A DNA stretch of 64,000 nt from Circinella umbellata. Its lineage: Eukaryota; Mucoromycota; Mucoromycetes; Mucorales; Lichtheimiaceae. This document shows, piece after piece, positions 24,037 through 35,976 of the stretch; position 1 is the stretch's first letter, and each line of letters opens with the position of its first letter. The notes below the pieces were generated by a model. That model was given only the letters and a program-made list of their open reading frames with translations, was not told the origin of the DNA and did no database searches. Where the stretch lies: NCBI GenBank assembly GCA_025093555.1, contig JAIWNF010000009.1, positions 647,501 through 711,500 of the forward strand, in the 5' to 3' direction. The position numbers and the translations under genes are program-made.

Positions 24037-26596
24037 ATGACTATGCCACAACTACCACTTTCTTCTTCTTTTTCTTCATCCCCATCCTTTTGCAGTATGG
24101 ATGATTTAACTCGACCTTTTGATCGTATGATAATTCGTGACGATATGAATCATCTCAACCATAATACAACAAATGGTAATGATCTCGAATTACCCATGAG
24201 CGCACGCGAGTGTCTTATTGAGCTAATACAACAAGTGGGCCATGATAATTTACGCCAAGTATTGAAAGTCGAGCTAAAACGATTGTTGACTGATCATGAA
24301 CGACTTGTTACCATGTTACAAAAGCGTGCACAACAACTTGAACAAGAAAATAATCAACTCAAAAATATCAATGGTGAACATCAAAAACGATATGAAAAAG
24401 CAGTACGAGAAATGCAATTTTTCAAAAAGAAATTCGATTATTTGAGCAAACAACAACAACCAACTACTTCCTCCCCACAGCCCACAGCTACAGCGGCAAC
24501 ACAAATCGTACATTCTAATAGTAGTACAACTACATCAACATCAAGGTCTCGATCTTTATCTGTTGAATCGGATACTTTAAGTGAGCTACCTACATTTTCT
24601 GCTTCTACTTCATATCATAATAATAATAATTATCAACAACAATACCCCGCTCCACCAGCACCCCCAACACATCTTCATCATAATAGTTTACCGCCACAAC
24701 AAGCTCCTCCACCACCACCTCTACAACAGCAAGCCTTACCACCAACACCAGCTTCTCCGCCACAACAACGTTTACAGCAGCCATCTTTGGCAGGAGGATA
24801 TCCTTTAACTCCTACAAGCCCACAGCCTTCAGTTATTTCCGATGCAACTTATGAATCACAACATAGTAATGGTCGAGGTGGCGCAATGCCTTCACGATCA
24901 TCATCGTCATCTACGGCATCGTCACTTTTACATCATTATCACCAACAACCGCAGCAAACACCGCCATCTCAGTCTTACTGGAATGGTACATCTTTACCTT
25001 CCTCTGTATCTTCTATATCTTCTGCTTCTGCTTCTGTGGCTACAATGTCACTTGCTGATAACCCATCAAGACAACCACCACAGCATCCTATTCGGCATCC
25101 TGGGACCAATAGTATTTATAGTGTTGGCTCTGATCATACCACTGGTACAGATATGTCATCCATACATCAGAGCATGATGCATCAGCAAGGAGGACAAGGA
25201 CAACAACAGCGTACTTTTTTACATCATAATCCTTCCCTTCATTCATCTTATTCTTCACCTTCAACAGCATCTTCTAATTTATCTGGTAATGGTAGTGTTG
25301 GTCCTGGAACAGTCTATTCTGTTCCTATGACACCTGTACGTTCAGCTACATCCACATCAGGATATACAGGCTCATCCATGATTCAACAACGGCGTGTTGA
25401 CCCATTGATGTTTGGTGGATCAGATGGATTATGGGATACTATTGCAAAGAGTAAAGGCAGTGACGTAACTGTCGAAAAGATAATTAGTAACTTTTTACGA
25501 CGCGGAGGCTCACCAAATACTGCTAAACAGTCTCCTGGAACAGGTGCAGTCAAGTACGGCTATGGCATGATCCATGCCTTGATTGTCACTAAGGCACCAG
25601 GTGCATTAGATTTACTTTTACAACAAGGGGCTAATCCAAATGCTATGACGATGAGTGACCAGGAAGAAGACAAGGTAAGAAATTATTTAAAAAATAAAAT
25701 AAAAGAGTGTGTGTATGTGTATGTGGGTTTCAACATGAGAGCTTAACGGACCTCGGAACGGAAGAGAAGATGAAAGACTAATTATGATTACTATTAATAT
25801 GGTGATGATTAACTAAAATAGGTGACACCATGTTACCTTGCAGCCAGTGTCGGATGGCTTGCCGGTCTTCAGAAGTTAGTGCAAGCAGGCGGAGATCTCA
25901 TCCTTGCTCGCGGTCAAGGTCCTCGAAACAAGACTGCTTTGCATGCTGCTGCTGAGCATTGTCATGCTGCTGTTGTGGAATTTATTGTTGGATATACTCA
26001 GGGCGCCCTGAATCTTGAAGTAGATAATACTGGTAAGTAGTGAACAAAGTAATTAATTAATTAATTAATAAATATTGAAGAATCCCATTTCTCGGTCGGG
26101 AAAAAGTGCTATTTCGTGATATGAACTATAATGTGATACTAACAACGTTATTTTTTCTCCGTGTCATTTTTTTTTTTAAAAAATATCAGGTGCTACGGCA
26201 TTACACTATGCAAGTTTGTCGGGTCATACGGACTTGGTATGCTTCCTCATCCGTTCATGCCGTATTCCAGCAAATCAAAATGATCAACGAGGAGAACAAC
26301 CCATTCATTGGGCATCCAGGGCAGGACGACTTGAAGTCGTAACGCTACTTGTTGAACGATTTGGATGTGATATTAATGCATATGTGTCAAAACGAGTTCC
26401 TACACCTTTAGAATTGGCTAAATCAAACAGTCATAAACGATTACTGGATTATTTAAAAGGAATGGGTGCCTTGACAACCAAAAAAATGGATAAAAAGCGT
26501 AATGAAGAAAAATCAAAAAATCCATCTTCACACCTTGAATCGACTTTAGCAACTAATGGTTTATTAGGTGGTGGTGATGACGATACTTTTTTTTAA
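24037..26596 (+). CDS. Ankyrin-repeat protein with N-terminal coiled coil
   Basis: Three exons (24037-25674, 25822-26032, 26190-26596), 751 residues. Residues ~50-145 form a conserved-looking helix bundle and coiled coil (ECLIELIQQVGHDNLRQVLK, then LVTMLQKRAQQLEQENNQLK). Residues ~150-460 are disordered, rich in Ser, Gln and Pro. The C-terminal ~280 residues carry four or five ankyrin repeats: GMIHALIVTKAPGALDLLL, TPCYLAASVGWLAGLQKLV, TALHAAAEHCHAAVVEFIV, TALHYASLSGHTDLVCFLI, QPIHWASRAGRLEVVTLLV. A binding/scaffold role is likely, but the partner is unknown. No DNA-binding or catalytic domain is visible. Confidence 0.85.
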
Positions 26597-27377
26597 AATA
26601 TCCTTTTTATCTCTTTACTATTATTATCTTCTATTTTTTGTATTATTTAACAACTCTCTTAACAACCTTTCAAAGAAAAATATTATTATTTTTTAGTTTT
26701 ATATATATATATATATATCATCAACATTGCAACAATTTGACACATTTCATTTTAACTACTTATTATTATACATCTCCATAAAAAAAAGCCATCCTCTTCT
26801 TCCTCTACATACCTTTTCTACTATCTCTCTTCTTGTTCTTCCACTCAAACAAACAAAGAAAATTATAACAATGAAAAATCCTAGTCTTTTTTTTTTTTTT
26901 TTTTTTTTTACAAAAATGAAAAATAACCTTTTTTTTTTATTTATTTTGGCAGGATAGCTTGTCGTTTTCATTCCGATTGCCTTCTTTTTTGTGCCTCGTG
27001 TTATATTTTACGGGTTCCCCGGGCGGTGCTTCTTTCACTTTAACTTTGTTATGCGTATATATATATATCTATTATTAATTGTACACACACTTATATATAC
27101 AATTGAGACGTTGTTGGGGGGTTCTTTTCTCTCACTCTAGGCAAATGGTGATTCATTATTATTAAAAGCCCAATAATAACAATATTAAGTTCTCAATATG
27201 AAAAAAGCCTAGGTTTATAATAACTCTTTTGAGTGTAGTTCTCCCCCCCCCCAAAAAAAAAATAAAAAATAAAAAATAGAATAAAAAACATAAGTTTCTT
27301 TTTTTTTTACTTGTTTTCTTTTTTCTCTTCAACTAACAAAAACCGTTTTCTTTTTCTAAAATAATAATATTCAACAC
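26597..27377. other. AT-rich spacer before the kinase gene
   Basis: It holds poly-T (26887-26909), a TA run near 27057-27069, a (C)10 tract near 27243 and T/A-rich leader DNA. No gene seen. Confidence 0.6.
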
Positions 27378-30159
27378 ATGCCGCTACGGACTGTCGCCGA
27401 TCAGTTAAGAACGAAGTTGCGGCGGCGCCAGTCCCAATCCCTACCAAAAGAACAACAAGAAGATCTAAAGTCGATTGCTTCATCTCGTCGATCTCACCAC
27501 CGTCAACAAAATGCTCAACCAACAGCCCCTACTCCACCTACCCCTCCTCCACCCCCACCACCACAACCCAGTAATAATAATAATAGAAATAAAAAAAAAT
27601 ATCCACCGTCTACTGATACCTTTTTAAATGGTATTGGTGAATATAACTTTTTGGAACAGATCGGAAGTGGCAAATTCAGTAAAGTTATGCTTGCCGAACA
27701 TTACATTACGGGTGAACCATTTGCTGTCAAGGTTAGTTTTTTTTTCCTCTTTTACTTCTTTTCTTTCCCCACCTCCGTTCCCTCTTGTTTCTCGTTCTCC
27801 TTATTTTTTTTTTTTTTATGTGTAAATCTTCGGATTTATCTAGCAAATATGATGAGATCTCCCTCCGCTCCCCCTTTTTTAAAATATTTTCTGCATAAAT
27901 AACAAGAAAAAAAAAGAAACAAAAAAGGAAAACTAATAATACAACATCAATGAAAACAAGATCATTGACAAACGTCAACAGGAATACCGTGTGATGTCTC
28001 GATTGGTTCGCGAAGTTACCTTAATGGAAGTAATTGATCATAAAAATGTTATCCATCTCTATGAAACATATGAGACCGCCGAAACACTTTATTTGATAAT
28101 GGAATATGTACCTGGTCTAAATTTGGAAGAACATTTACAACGATCCAGGAACGGTTCTTTATCTGAAACAGAAGCGCGAGCCATTTTTAGACAAGTTGTA
28201 TTAGCTGTTGATCATTGTCACCGAAAATGGATTGTTCATCGTGATATCAAGGTTATTATTGATATCATTCTTATTATGTAAGCAGATCATTAACCTTATA
28301 GTTTTTTTTTTAGACGCCTAATATATTATTGATGCGAGATGGTCAAATTCGTTTGGCAGATTTTGGTCTTGGAAATAGATTTGGTCATCAACGATTAAAA
28401 ACTTTATGTGGTAAATAGACAATCTTTTGAGCTATTTCAAGAAGGAGCATCCACTTTTGTTTTTTGTTATTAAATGATTTGTTTTAGGTTCAATGTTTTA
28501 TTATAGTCCTGAAATATTTTCAGGTCAAAAATATACTGGTCCAGAAATTGATTGTTGGTGTTTGGGTGTGACATTATTTCGTATGACCGCCGGTTTCGAG
28601 CCTTTTGCACATGCACGTAGTAAGTTTGTGAAAAAAATATATTAATTTATATTATTTAAGAATCTGATAATATAAACATTAATACTATTACTTCCAATAC
28701 AGTTAACTAATAACCTCTGTTTATTTTTTTCGGGGGTTGCATTAATACATAAATAGATCACGATCAGCTGAAAAGATATGTGGTAAGCGGGAATTACCCA
28801 ATGCCCGAAAATCTTAGTTCAGAGTTACAACAAACCATTCGCAAATGCCTTTCTGTCGATCGACGAAAACGCTTAGGTGTTCGATTGGCATTGAAAGATG
28901 ATCCATGGTTGAACGATTGTGGTCAATTACCCGATCTTTTTGCGGATACGGATCGGGATGATTTTCCATTAACAACGGATCGTGAACGTACAAGACAGCG
29001 GTACCTTAAAGATATGGAAGAAGAAAAGCGGCGCGGATGTCACGTTAAGAAAACAATTTTGTATCACCCGATCAATCCGTCCATTTACTTTACGAGCCGA
29101 TCAATGCATGATCCACCTTATTCCAACCGAGACGAAGTTGTACAGGCTCAAGAGTTGCTACAAAAAAGTTTGATAAAAACTGTTCGCACGCAGTTAAAAC
29201 AAGCTCAGCTGCAGCCGTTACCTTCTGCAGATATGCATTCGCCTTTATATCGTTTATTACGTAAATTTAAAATGCCTCAGCAACTGCATCATCATCATCA
29301 TCACCATACATCACCGGCAGAACAACAACCGCAGCAACAACGATTAAAAAAGACAGCTTCAACACTTAGTTTATCACAACTTTATCAAAGAGTAGCCAAA
29401 GATCAAATCACTTATTATCAAGTTATAGGCACGGAAAAAGAAATGGTTGTACTTGTACGTGCAGCCTGTGAGCTTTTGGGAATTACTTATCGTCATGATA
29501 GTGCGCTACGTTTGGTATGCGTCATGACAATGCATAATTGTGATACAAATAATAACGAAGGTAGTGGTTCTTGGTTTCATGGATTGAAGGATCGGAAAAT
29601 TACAACTGCTGGTTCATCTACACCCATGTTGAACAATAATAATAGTAACAGTCAGCAACAGCAGGATCAACACGGCTCACAACAACAAGATCAATATACG
29701 AATGCATCATTTGCAACAGCAGCAACGGATGTACCAGGTCAACGGAGTAGCTTGTTGAGCAATAATAGTACAACCACAGGAAACAATCGTTGGAGTAGAA
29801 CGTTTAAGCGATTATCAATGCCTTTTTCAAATCAACAAGACACAGTTATGATGCCTTGGTCACAATCATTTCAATTACAATCATCTACTCATCACCATTC
29901 CTCTCATCATCATCATCAGCAACAGCAGCAGCAGCAGCAGCAGCAACAAACAACCTCTCAATCCGATAATTCTGGTTCTGAACAAGAAAAAGAAAAAGAA
30001 AGTACTGTGGTATTTACTATTGAAGCTTTTGTTGCTACAGGTAATGTAATTGGTCTACGATATTCCAGAGTTGAAGGGTCTGGCAAGGTATTCAAGTATG
30101 CCAAAGGCTGGATCACCGGTGTACTTGCCTATAATACTGAACCTCATCCTCAAAAATAA
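27378..30159 (+). CDS. CAMK/SNF1-related serine/threonine protein kinase
   Basis: Five exons (27378-27731, 27961-28251, 28314-28410, 28488-28619, 28757-30159), 758 residues. A basic, Pro-rich leader is followed by the kinase domain at about residues 88-345: glycine loop IGSGKFSKV, VAIK-like lysine AVKII, helix C Glu in REVTLME, catalytic loop HRDIKTPNILL, DFG in LADFGLGN, activation segment LKTLCGSMFYYSPEI and DCWCLGVTLF. All catalytic residues are present, so it should be active; the Thr before CGS is a likely activation site. The tail has His and Gln runs and then a final region (FTIEAFVATGNVIGLRYSR...GWITGVL) of KA1-like character. The closest named group is SNF1/NIM1-related kinases, but I cannot assign an ortholog. 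Confidence 0.88.
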
Positions 30160-30467
30160 TAATAACGGTTTTCTTTCGTTTTTTTACCCAAACATTCCTT
30201 GTATGTTTTTCTCATATGATGTCATTCCCCTCTATTTCTTTCCCCACCCAGCTTTTTTTCCCCTCATCTTAGAATATACCTTTTTCTTCTGTTTTTTTTT
30301 GAGTTTATGTTTATGGGATTTTGATTTTTATTATTATTTTTCATATAATAGTCGTCAACAACATTTATCTAAAAATGTTTATTTTTTTTTTTGTTATCTA
30401 TTTATTTTTTTCTTTGTATTAATCCCTCCCCCCTGTGATCAGTAAGATAATAATATTAATAATATAT

Positions 30468-31323
30468 TTATGATGATTTTTCATCAGGAACAAATGCATC
30501 TATTTTATCGATACTTGATGTTTGTTGTTGTTGTTGTTGTTGTTGTTGTTCATTATTGATAGGTGTTCCTTCTAAAGGAACTACAGATCCATGACGTATT
30601 TCATCCGTCTCTCGAATAATAGCCAATAATTTAGAATCATGTGGTAACTTGGATCTTAATGTACGCATCCCCTTGTCCATCCCAAGAGCACCTGTTTTAT
30701 GTTTTGAACAATAATGATATAACAAAAATTCATCTCTTTTTTTAGCAATACATCCATATTTTTATTTTTAGTTTTTCGATAACTTACCGCCTAATGCCAA
30801 CCCAGTAAAAAACCCAACTATATACAAAATGACAAGTGAGTATTATTTATTCCTTACTATCTGACGGATTTTTCCTTTCCAGTTTCAATGTATATATTTA
30901 TATTGATATTTACGGATTGTAGGAATTCCAGTACGCTTTGTTCGAGATTTATCTATCATAATTGTTTTTTTTTTTTCGAATTTTTAGCTGTATGCTCATT
31001 TGTTGCCAGACTACTGTTTATCCTCTCCCCCCCCCTTTTTTTTCCCCTTGCTTAGCAACAATCAATAAAAGAACTTACTCCAAAAGTGACCTGCTAAACC
31101 AAGCGAACCTGCGCCAGCCGTGGCTATAAATTATAACATAAAAAAAACACGAATAAACGCGTTCACACTGACATTAAGTTTTTTTTATGGGTGTCATTCA
31201 TTTAACTGTTTTCTTTTGTTTACCAAGATTAACAAAGTTAAATACGGCTGATTTGATTGCAGCACGTTCTTCTTCATTGGGTTCATATTTTGCTAGTTCT
31301 TGCTTAATTTCCTCTTTTGACAT
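30468..31323 (-). CDS. Small glycine-rich membrane protein, unknown function
   Basis: Four exons (31323-31224, 31123-31079, 30817-30788, 30691-30468) join in phase to 132 residues; two of them are only 45 and 30 nt. It starts MSKEEIKQELAKYEPNEEER, then two small-residue-rich hydrophobic stretches (LATAGAGSLGLAGHFW and IGFFTGLALGGALGMDKG) that look like a glycine-zipper hairpin, a basic segment (MRTLRSKLPHDSKLL) and a poly-Gln tail. Likely an organelle membrane or membrane-associated protein. I do not recognise the family. It is transcribed divergently from the TMEM198-like gene across 260 bp. Confidence 0.65.
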
Positions 31324-31472
31324 TATTATTATTTATTATTGCAGAATCAAAAAATGACAAAAAGAACAAAGAAGCCCATAGACTATATAAGGCATTTTGC
31401 TTTTATAGTGTGACTATTTTTTAATGCAATTTCCAATAACAAATTTATGTCAAAGGACCTATTAAAGATTAC

Positions 31473-31503
<31 letters not shown>

Positions 31504-31583
31504 GTCGCCAATATTATATAAATCCTCGTTTTTTTCTCTTACCCAATTCCTTTTTATCTTCTTCTTTTCTTTACCCATCAATA

Positions 31584-32731
31584 ATGATAAAAAACCAAAG
31601 TTATTATGATTATCCGATATTCTTTTTATTATTAATTTGCTGTAATGCTACAGTCATATGTGGTTGGAGTGATCCTAAGGAAAGCGATAATGATGATCAT
31701 AGTCATCAAATAGGACGTGGTTTCGATGGTACAGGCGATCAACATATGTTTGGTAAGATGTAAAGTAGCTTTAGTAGAATAATATAACATGCTACTTATC
31801 AAATTTTTATGTTATTTCGTATTTGTTGGTAAATATTTAGATGATTCATATAATGAAACAAATTTCGTTCCTGCACATATTGCCGTTTTGGCTTCCTTTT
31901 TAATGGCTATTGGTGCTTTTTTAATGGTTGGTGGATTTCGTTTCTTTATTATTACCATCGGAATGGTTGGATTTGTTACTGGAGGTAAAAATCTATAAAT
32001 ACTATACGATTATTATTAGTATTAATGGATGATCTGGTGTAAGAAGAAAATAAAATACTAATATAATTTTTATGCTATTTAGGTACTATTACTTGGATCT
32101 TGTTGACTATAGGAGAATCAAGGGCTGAAGGATACGAATATCCACATCGAACTATCATTTATTCATTTGCATGTTATGGTGCTGGTTTGCTTGTCGCAGG
32201 ATTTTGTATTTTTCTATGGAAACTATCCATATATGGACTTGGACGTAAGTACATTGATAGAAATTATCTATTTTGATTATTTTACTGACAATAATATATA
32301 TCATATATTTTATAGTAATAGGCGGTTATACTATGGCAATGTTTTTTTGGTCTTGGGAATCCGATTTTGTTATTAAAACAGTACTTGAACGACAACTAAT
32401 CTCGTTTGGCTTCGGTATCCTTGGTATCATCTCGCTACTGTTAATCGAATTTCTTACTGTATGCGTTCTAACTTCGTTCCTAGGCGCCTATTTATTTATG
32501 CTGGGTCTTGACTTGGTGGTACATGCAAGAATGATTAATGGTCCTCGTTTTATGCTTGATCCTATCCATGATCTTAGTTACGACGTATCGTTTAAAGTCT
32601 ATGCAATGTTAGGTGGCGTACTTGGATTTTGGTTAGTTAGTACAATATTCCAACTCGTATTTAATCGAGGGAAACGATTTGGATTAAATTTGGTTGTTGA
32701 TGAAGCCAATGAAAAAGGAAATAAAGAGTAA
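31584..32731 (+). CDS. TMEM198/TM7SF3-domain multipass membrane protein
   Basis: Four exons (31584-31752, 31841-31984, 32083-32244, 32316-32731), 296 residues. A signal peptide (FFLLLICCNATVICG) precedes a short acidic luminal segment. Then come about seven hydrophobic helices with small-residue motifs: ASFLMAIGAFLMVGGFRFF, MVGFVTGGTITWILL, YGAGLLVAGFCIFLWKL, FGFGILGIISLLLIE, LTSFLGAYLFMLGLDL and VYAMLGGVLGFWLVSTIF. This matches the TM7S3/TM198 (DUF4203-like) fold seen in fungal plasma-membrane or ER proteins of unknown function. The C-terminus is charged and cytosolic. Confidence 0.78.
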
Positions 32732-33237
32732 AAAAAAATAAGTAATAGTATAAATAGTATTTAATTATAATTGTTTTTTATATATATATTTAAATATTTA
32801 TATCAAAAGTATATATACTTACGCACGTACAAATAGAAAGAGAAGAAGAAATGTTTGATAGAGGGGGGAATAAATTGTGTTAAAGAGAATTAGAAACAAG
32901 TGCGAAAAAATTGTTTGTTTGTTTTTTTGATTATATAAAAAAAAAAAGAGGGAAAAGAGCAAAAGTATGTATCGCCTGCTTAATTTATTTAATGATAATC
33001 CATTAAAAAATCATATGTACAAGAATACATAACTTACTCATAAACAAAAATAAAAATAGAAATGATCACATACACGACACAAGGGAAAAAGAAAGAAGGG
33101 TATAGGGTAGATATATAAAAAATTTGAGGTTTGTAAGAAAAAAATTGTTAGATAACTTTAAGGGAGTATAAATATATGCATCATGAATGATGATGATTTT
33201 TTTGTTTTCATGAGGGAGGAGAAGAAAAGGAAAGCCT
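32732..33237. other. Convergent 3' intergenic spacer
   Basis: AT-rich DNA between two convergent genes (TMEM198-like and RasGEF); TA runs and poly-A; no gene. Confidence 0.6.
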
Positions 33238-35631
33238 TCATGATTGAAGCTTATTAGCCCATCGATTATTATTATGATTATTACTATTAGTATTTTTGTT
33301 AGTCCCTTGATGTCGACGGAATGATTCCATTGGATCATCTTGACGTCTAGCTTGTCTCGACTTTTCAAATTCACCATCCATCATTGTACTTGAATCTAAT
33401 TCGTCTTCATTCAATGTTTCCAAAGTATATCCTTGCCAATCCCGTTGTTGTACTTGAAGATCAATTTCTCGTTGCCAATCTGCTTCCATTTTGGACGCTT
33501 GGTATCCTTTCCATTCTTCAGAGCTTTCGGAAGGTGATGTTGATGTGCGCCGCTCTTCTTCCTTGCCACTATTATTATTGCTACTTTCCGAACGTGGTCC
33601 TGGATATCCATTCCAAGTTTCTGATTCTGTTTCGTCTTTCTTATCATAATATAAATAGCCGCGCCATACTTCTTCTTCTTGGTCATCATCACCACTATTC
33701 TCATGATTGTTTCCTACTCTTTTTACTGCTTCTTTTTGTTGCTGTTGCTGTTGTAGTTCCTTTTGACCTTCTTCTTCTATAATAGGTGCAGGCATTTCTC
33801 TTACATCTTGAACAGAAGATGCCGGTGAAACTACAACGGAAGATGGAGGATCGGCTGTCAAACCACTAGTTGAAAGTTTACGTGTAGGAACAAATTCGGG
33901 TGCTGTAGGTGACAATCGTGATCTCTTGCTATGATTCGTTGAGGATGAATCTTGTTGTGTTGAACCGGACTGTGCCGACTCATTCGTCAAACTTACTTCG
34001 CGTTTGTGTTGATCGTTATTGTTGCTATCGGTACCATCATGTTGAGTATTAATTGATTCTAGTTCCTTAGTGTTATTTTCCTCAGTAGTACTGTTCCATA
34101 CATTATGAAGATCATCATCCACTGGCTTATCGTGGGTTTGTTCCTCCTTTATTACTTGTTGCTCCTGTACAACTTGTTCAGGTTCTTCGACAGGGATTGA
34201 AGTTGGTACTCGGGGTAATGCTGGTATTGGCATGGATTGTGCTAGTTGTGGAGGTAACGATGGTGTTTTCAAAGTAACCGTTGCATCACCATTGTTATTA
34301 TCATCATCTTCATCATCATCATTGTCAAGCGTAAAGCTTGCACGTCTTGAATTAGAAGGAATAGCACCTAAAACAGCATCTGTATCCATCATATCCCGTT
34401 CCAACAACTCTTCTTCATCCTCTATTTCGGTATCACGCGCCAGTGTTTCATTCATTTGCAAGGGCTCCACTTCAATACTTTCATTGATCAGCTGATCCTT
34501 AGTCAAATAAACTCTCGAAACCAACCAATGATGTGCAACGATATCGCCTGGGAGTAACCCATTTAAATCATGCGGAGGGATAACCATAGATCTTAAACCA
34601 TCCAAATGAACTGGCTTAAATGACATGCGTCTTGAATTCTTACTGGGGATTTCTTCAATGAGGTCAGCAGATTCGTTTGTGGAATTGACTTGACAAAGTT
34701 CCAAAATGGCAATAATCTTGGAAAGCTTTCGAGCACCAGGGGCAGACAAAACACTTTCACTGCTTACACCTTGAAGGCGAGCCCGATATTCATCATGATC
34801 CCCGGCAGTATATTCTTTCATAATGGATTGAATTTCTGAGAGGTGAGGTTGCATCCAAGGTACAGCAATAGTAGACCCATCTGATGAATGTTGGTGAAAC
34901 AAATCCAACTTGCGACTCATCAATTCGTGGTAAGCTTGATGATTTTTAGACGGAGACATGATTTGTGCCAACTCGCGATACATTTCGCGTGTTCGTGAAG
35001 GACATGTTTGCCATAACTTGCGAAGTCGACGTACTTCAGGAAGCATCAAAGCACGCATAATTGCTGCAAATCCATTCATATCACGATAAACATGAACCAA
35101 CAAGTAAGCCACTTTGACCAAATGAGTTACCAAGTTATCTTTTGGATGAACAGGTGGTATCACGTTCGGACAACTATTACTACTACTTGTGTTGCTGTTT
35201 TGTGCAAGCTCCGACCAATAGATAAGCTGATGAGCAAAACTATGAGTAAGGTAACGATGAAAATCAACAAGATGTACCAATTTAGATTGCTTCTTGTCCA
35301 CTTGACAAAGCCATTTCTTTTTTAAAATGACTTTAGAATAAAGATTACAGTTAATGGCGGCCACTTGTCGGGCTAAAACATCCGGGTCCCAATTAAAAGC
35401 CGTAGCAGCTTGAACGGAATCAATCTGGTGTTGAAAAGTATCTAGTTTTCGTTGTTCCACTCGTGCATCTTCCATGAGTCGTCTCAACGTAGCCACCGGT
35501 ATGGGTGGGTTTGTTTTTTTTGCTTCGCTTAACTTTTGACTGGCTTCAACGTAGGCATGTTTACACAGCAAGGATTTAGTAAGTGGGGAGAGTGGAATGA
35601 GAGGAAGACCACTTGTGGCAGCAGCGGCCAT
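33238..35631 (-). CDS. RasGEF (CDC25-homology) domain protein
   Basis: A single exon of 797 residues. Residues ~75-330 form a RasGEF catalytic domain: WDPDVLARQVAAINCNLYSK at the start of the domain, VTHLVKVAYLLVHVYRDMNG and FAAIMRALMLPEVRRLRKLW (the helical-hairpin region), then MYRELAQIMSPSKNHQAYHE and VPWMQPHLSEIQSIM. It would promote GDP release from a Ras-family GTPase. No REM, SH3 or PH domain precedes it, which is short for a RasGEF. Residues ~395-800 are acidic and disordered. The last ~150 residues carry four W-x-G-Y motifs (33424-33670). It is unusual in being intronless here. Divergent from the MetRS gene. Confidence 0.85.
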   Translation of the reverse strand: MAAAATSGLPLIPLSPLTKSLLCKHAYVEASQKLSEAKKTNPPIPVATLRRLMEDARVEQRKLDTFQHQIDSVQAATAFNWDPDVLARQVAAINCNLYSKVILKKKWLCQVDKKQSKLVHLVDFHRYLTHSFAHQLIYWSELAQNSNTSSSNSCPNVIPPVHPKDNLVTHLVKVAYLLVHVYRDMNGFAAIMRALMLPEVRRLRKLWQTCPSRTREMYRELAQIMSPSKNHQAYHELMSRKLDLFHQHSSDGSTIAVPWMQPHLSEIQSIMKEYTAGDHDEYRARLQGVSSESVLSAPGARKLSKIIAILELCQVNSTNESADLIEEIPSKNSRRMSFKPVHLDGLRSMVIPPHDLNGLLPGDIVAHHWLVSRVYLTKDQLINESIEVEPLQMNETLARDTEIEDEEELLERDMMDTDAVLGAIPSNSRRASFTLDNDDDEDDDNNNGDATVTLKTPSLPPQLAQSMPIPALPRVPTSIPVEEPEQVVQEQQVIKEEQTHDKPVDDDLHNVWNSTTEENNTKELESINTQHDGTDSNNNDQHKREVSLTNESAQSGSTQQDSSSTNHSKRSRLSPTAPEFVPTRKLSTSGLTADPPSSVVVSPASSVQDVREMPAPIIEEEGQKELQQQQQQKEAVKRVGNNHENSGDDDQEEEVWRGYLYYDKKDETESETWNGYPGPRSESSNNNSGKEEERRTSTSPSESSEEWKGYQASKMEADWQREIDLQVQQRDWQGYTLETLNEDELDSSTMMDGEFEKSRQARRQDDPMESFRRHQGTNKNTNSNNHNNNRWANKLQS

Positions 35632-35976
35632 AGTTTTTTTTTTATATTTGTTTTAACAAAGATAAATGAAGAAAAAAGAGAGAATTTGTTGTAAGATTAA
35701 GAAAAAAGAAAGTTAGAAAAAGGGCAAACTGACAGGGAACTAAGTGAAAGTGAGAGAGAGAAAGAAAAAGAAAGAAAAAAGCTTTACTATACTACTATTA
35801 AAAAAAATCTCACTCTCACTGCACAGACGGGGAGACAAAAAAAAAAGTTTGGCACGGGAAAAGAACTTTTTTTTTTTGTGTAAAGGAATTCTTGCTTTCC
35901 GACCAAATAGGTTCCTGTGTTCTATACTTTATTTCAGAAAAACTCCCCTTGTCATAATAATAGCAAAAAAAAAAAT
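35632..35976. promoter_or_regulatory. Bidirectional promoter region (RasGEF / MSM1)
   Basis: 345 bp separate the two divergent start codons. The stretch is purine-rich on the plus strand near RasGEF (AGAGAGAGAAAGAAAAAG) and T-rich elsewhere. No specific factor site is claimed. Confidence 0.5.
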
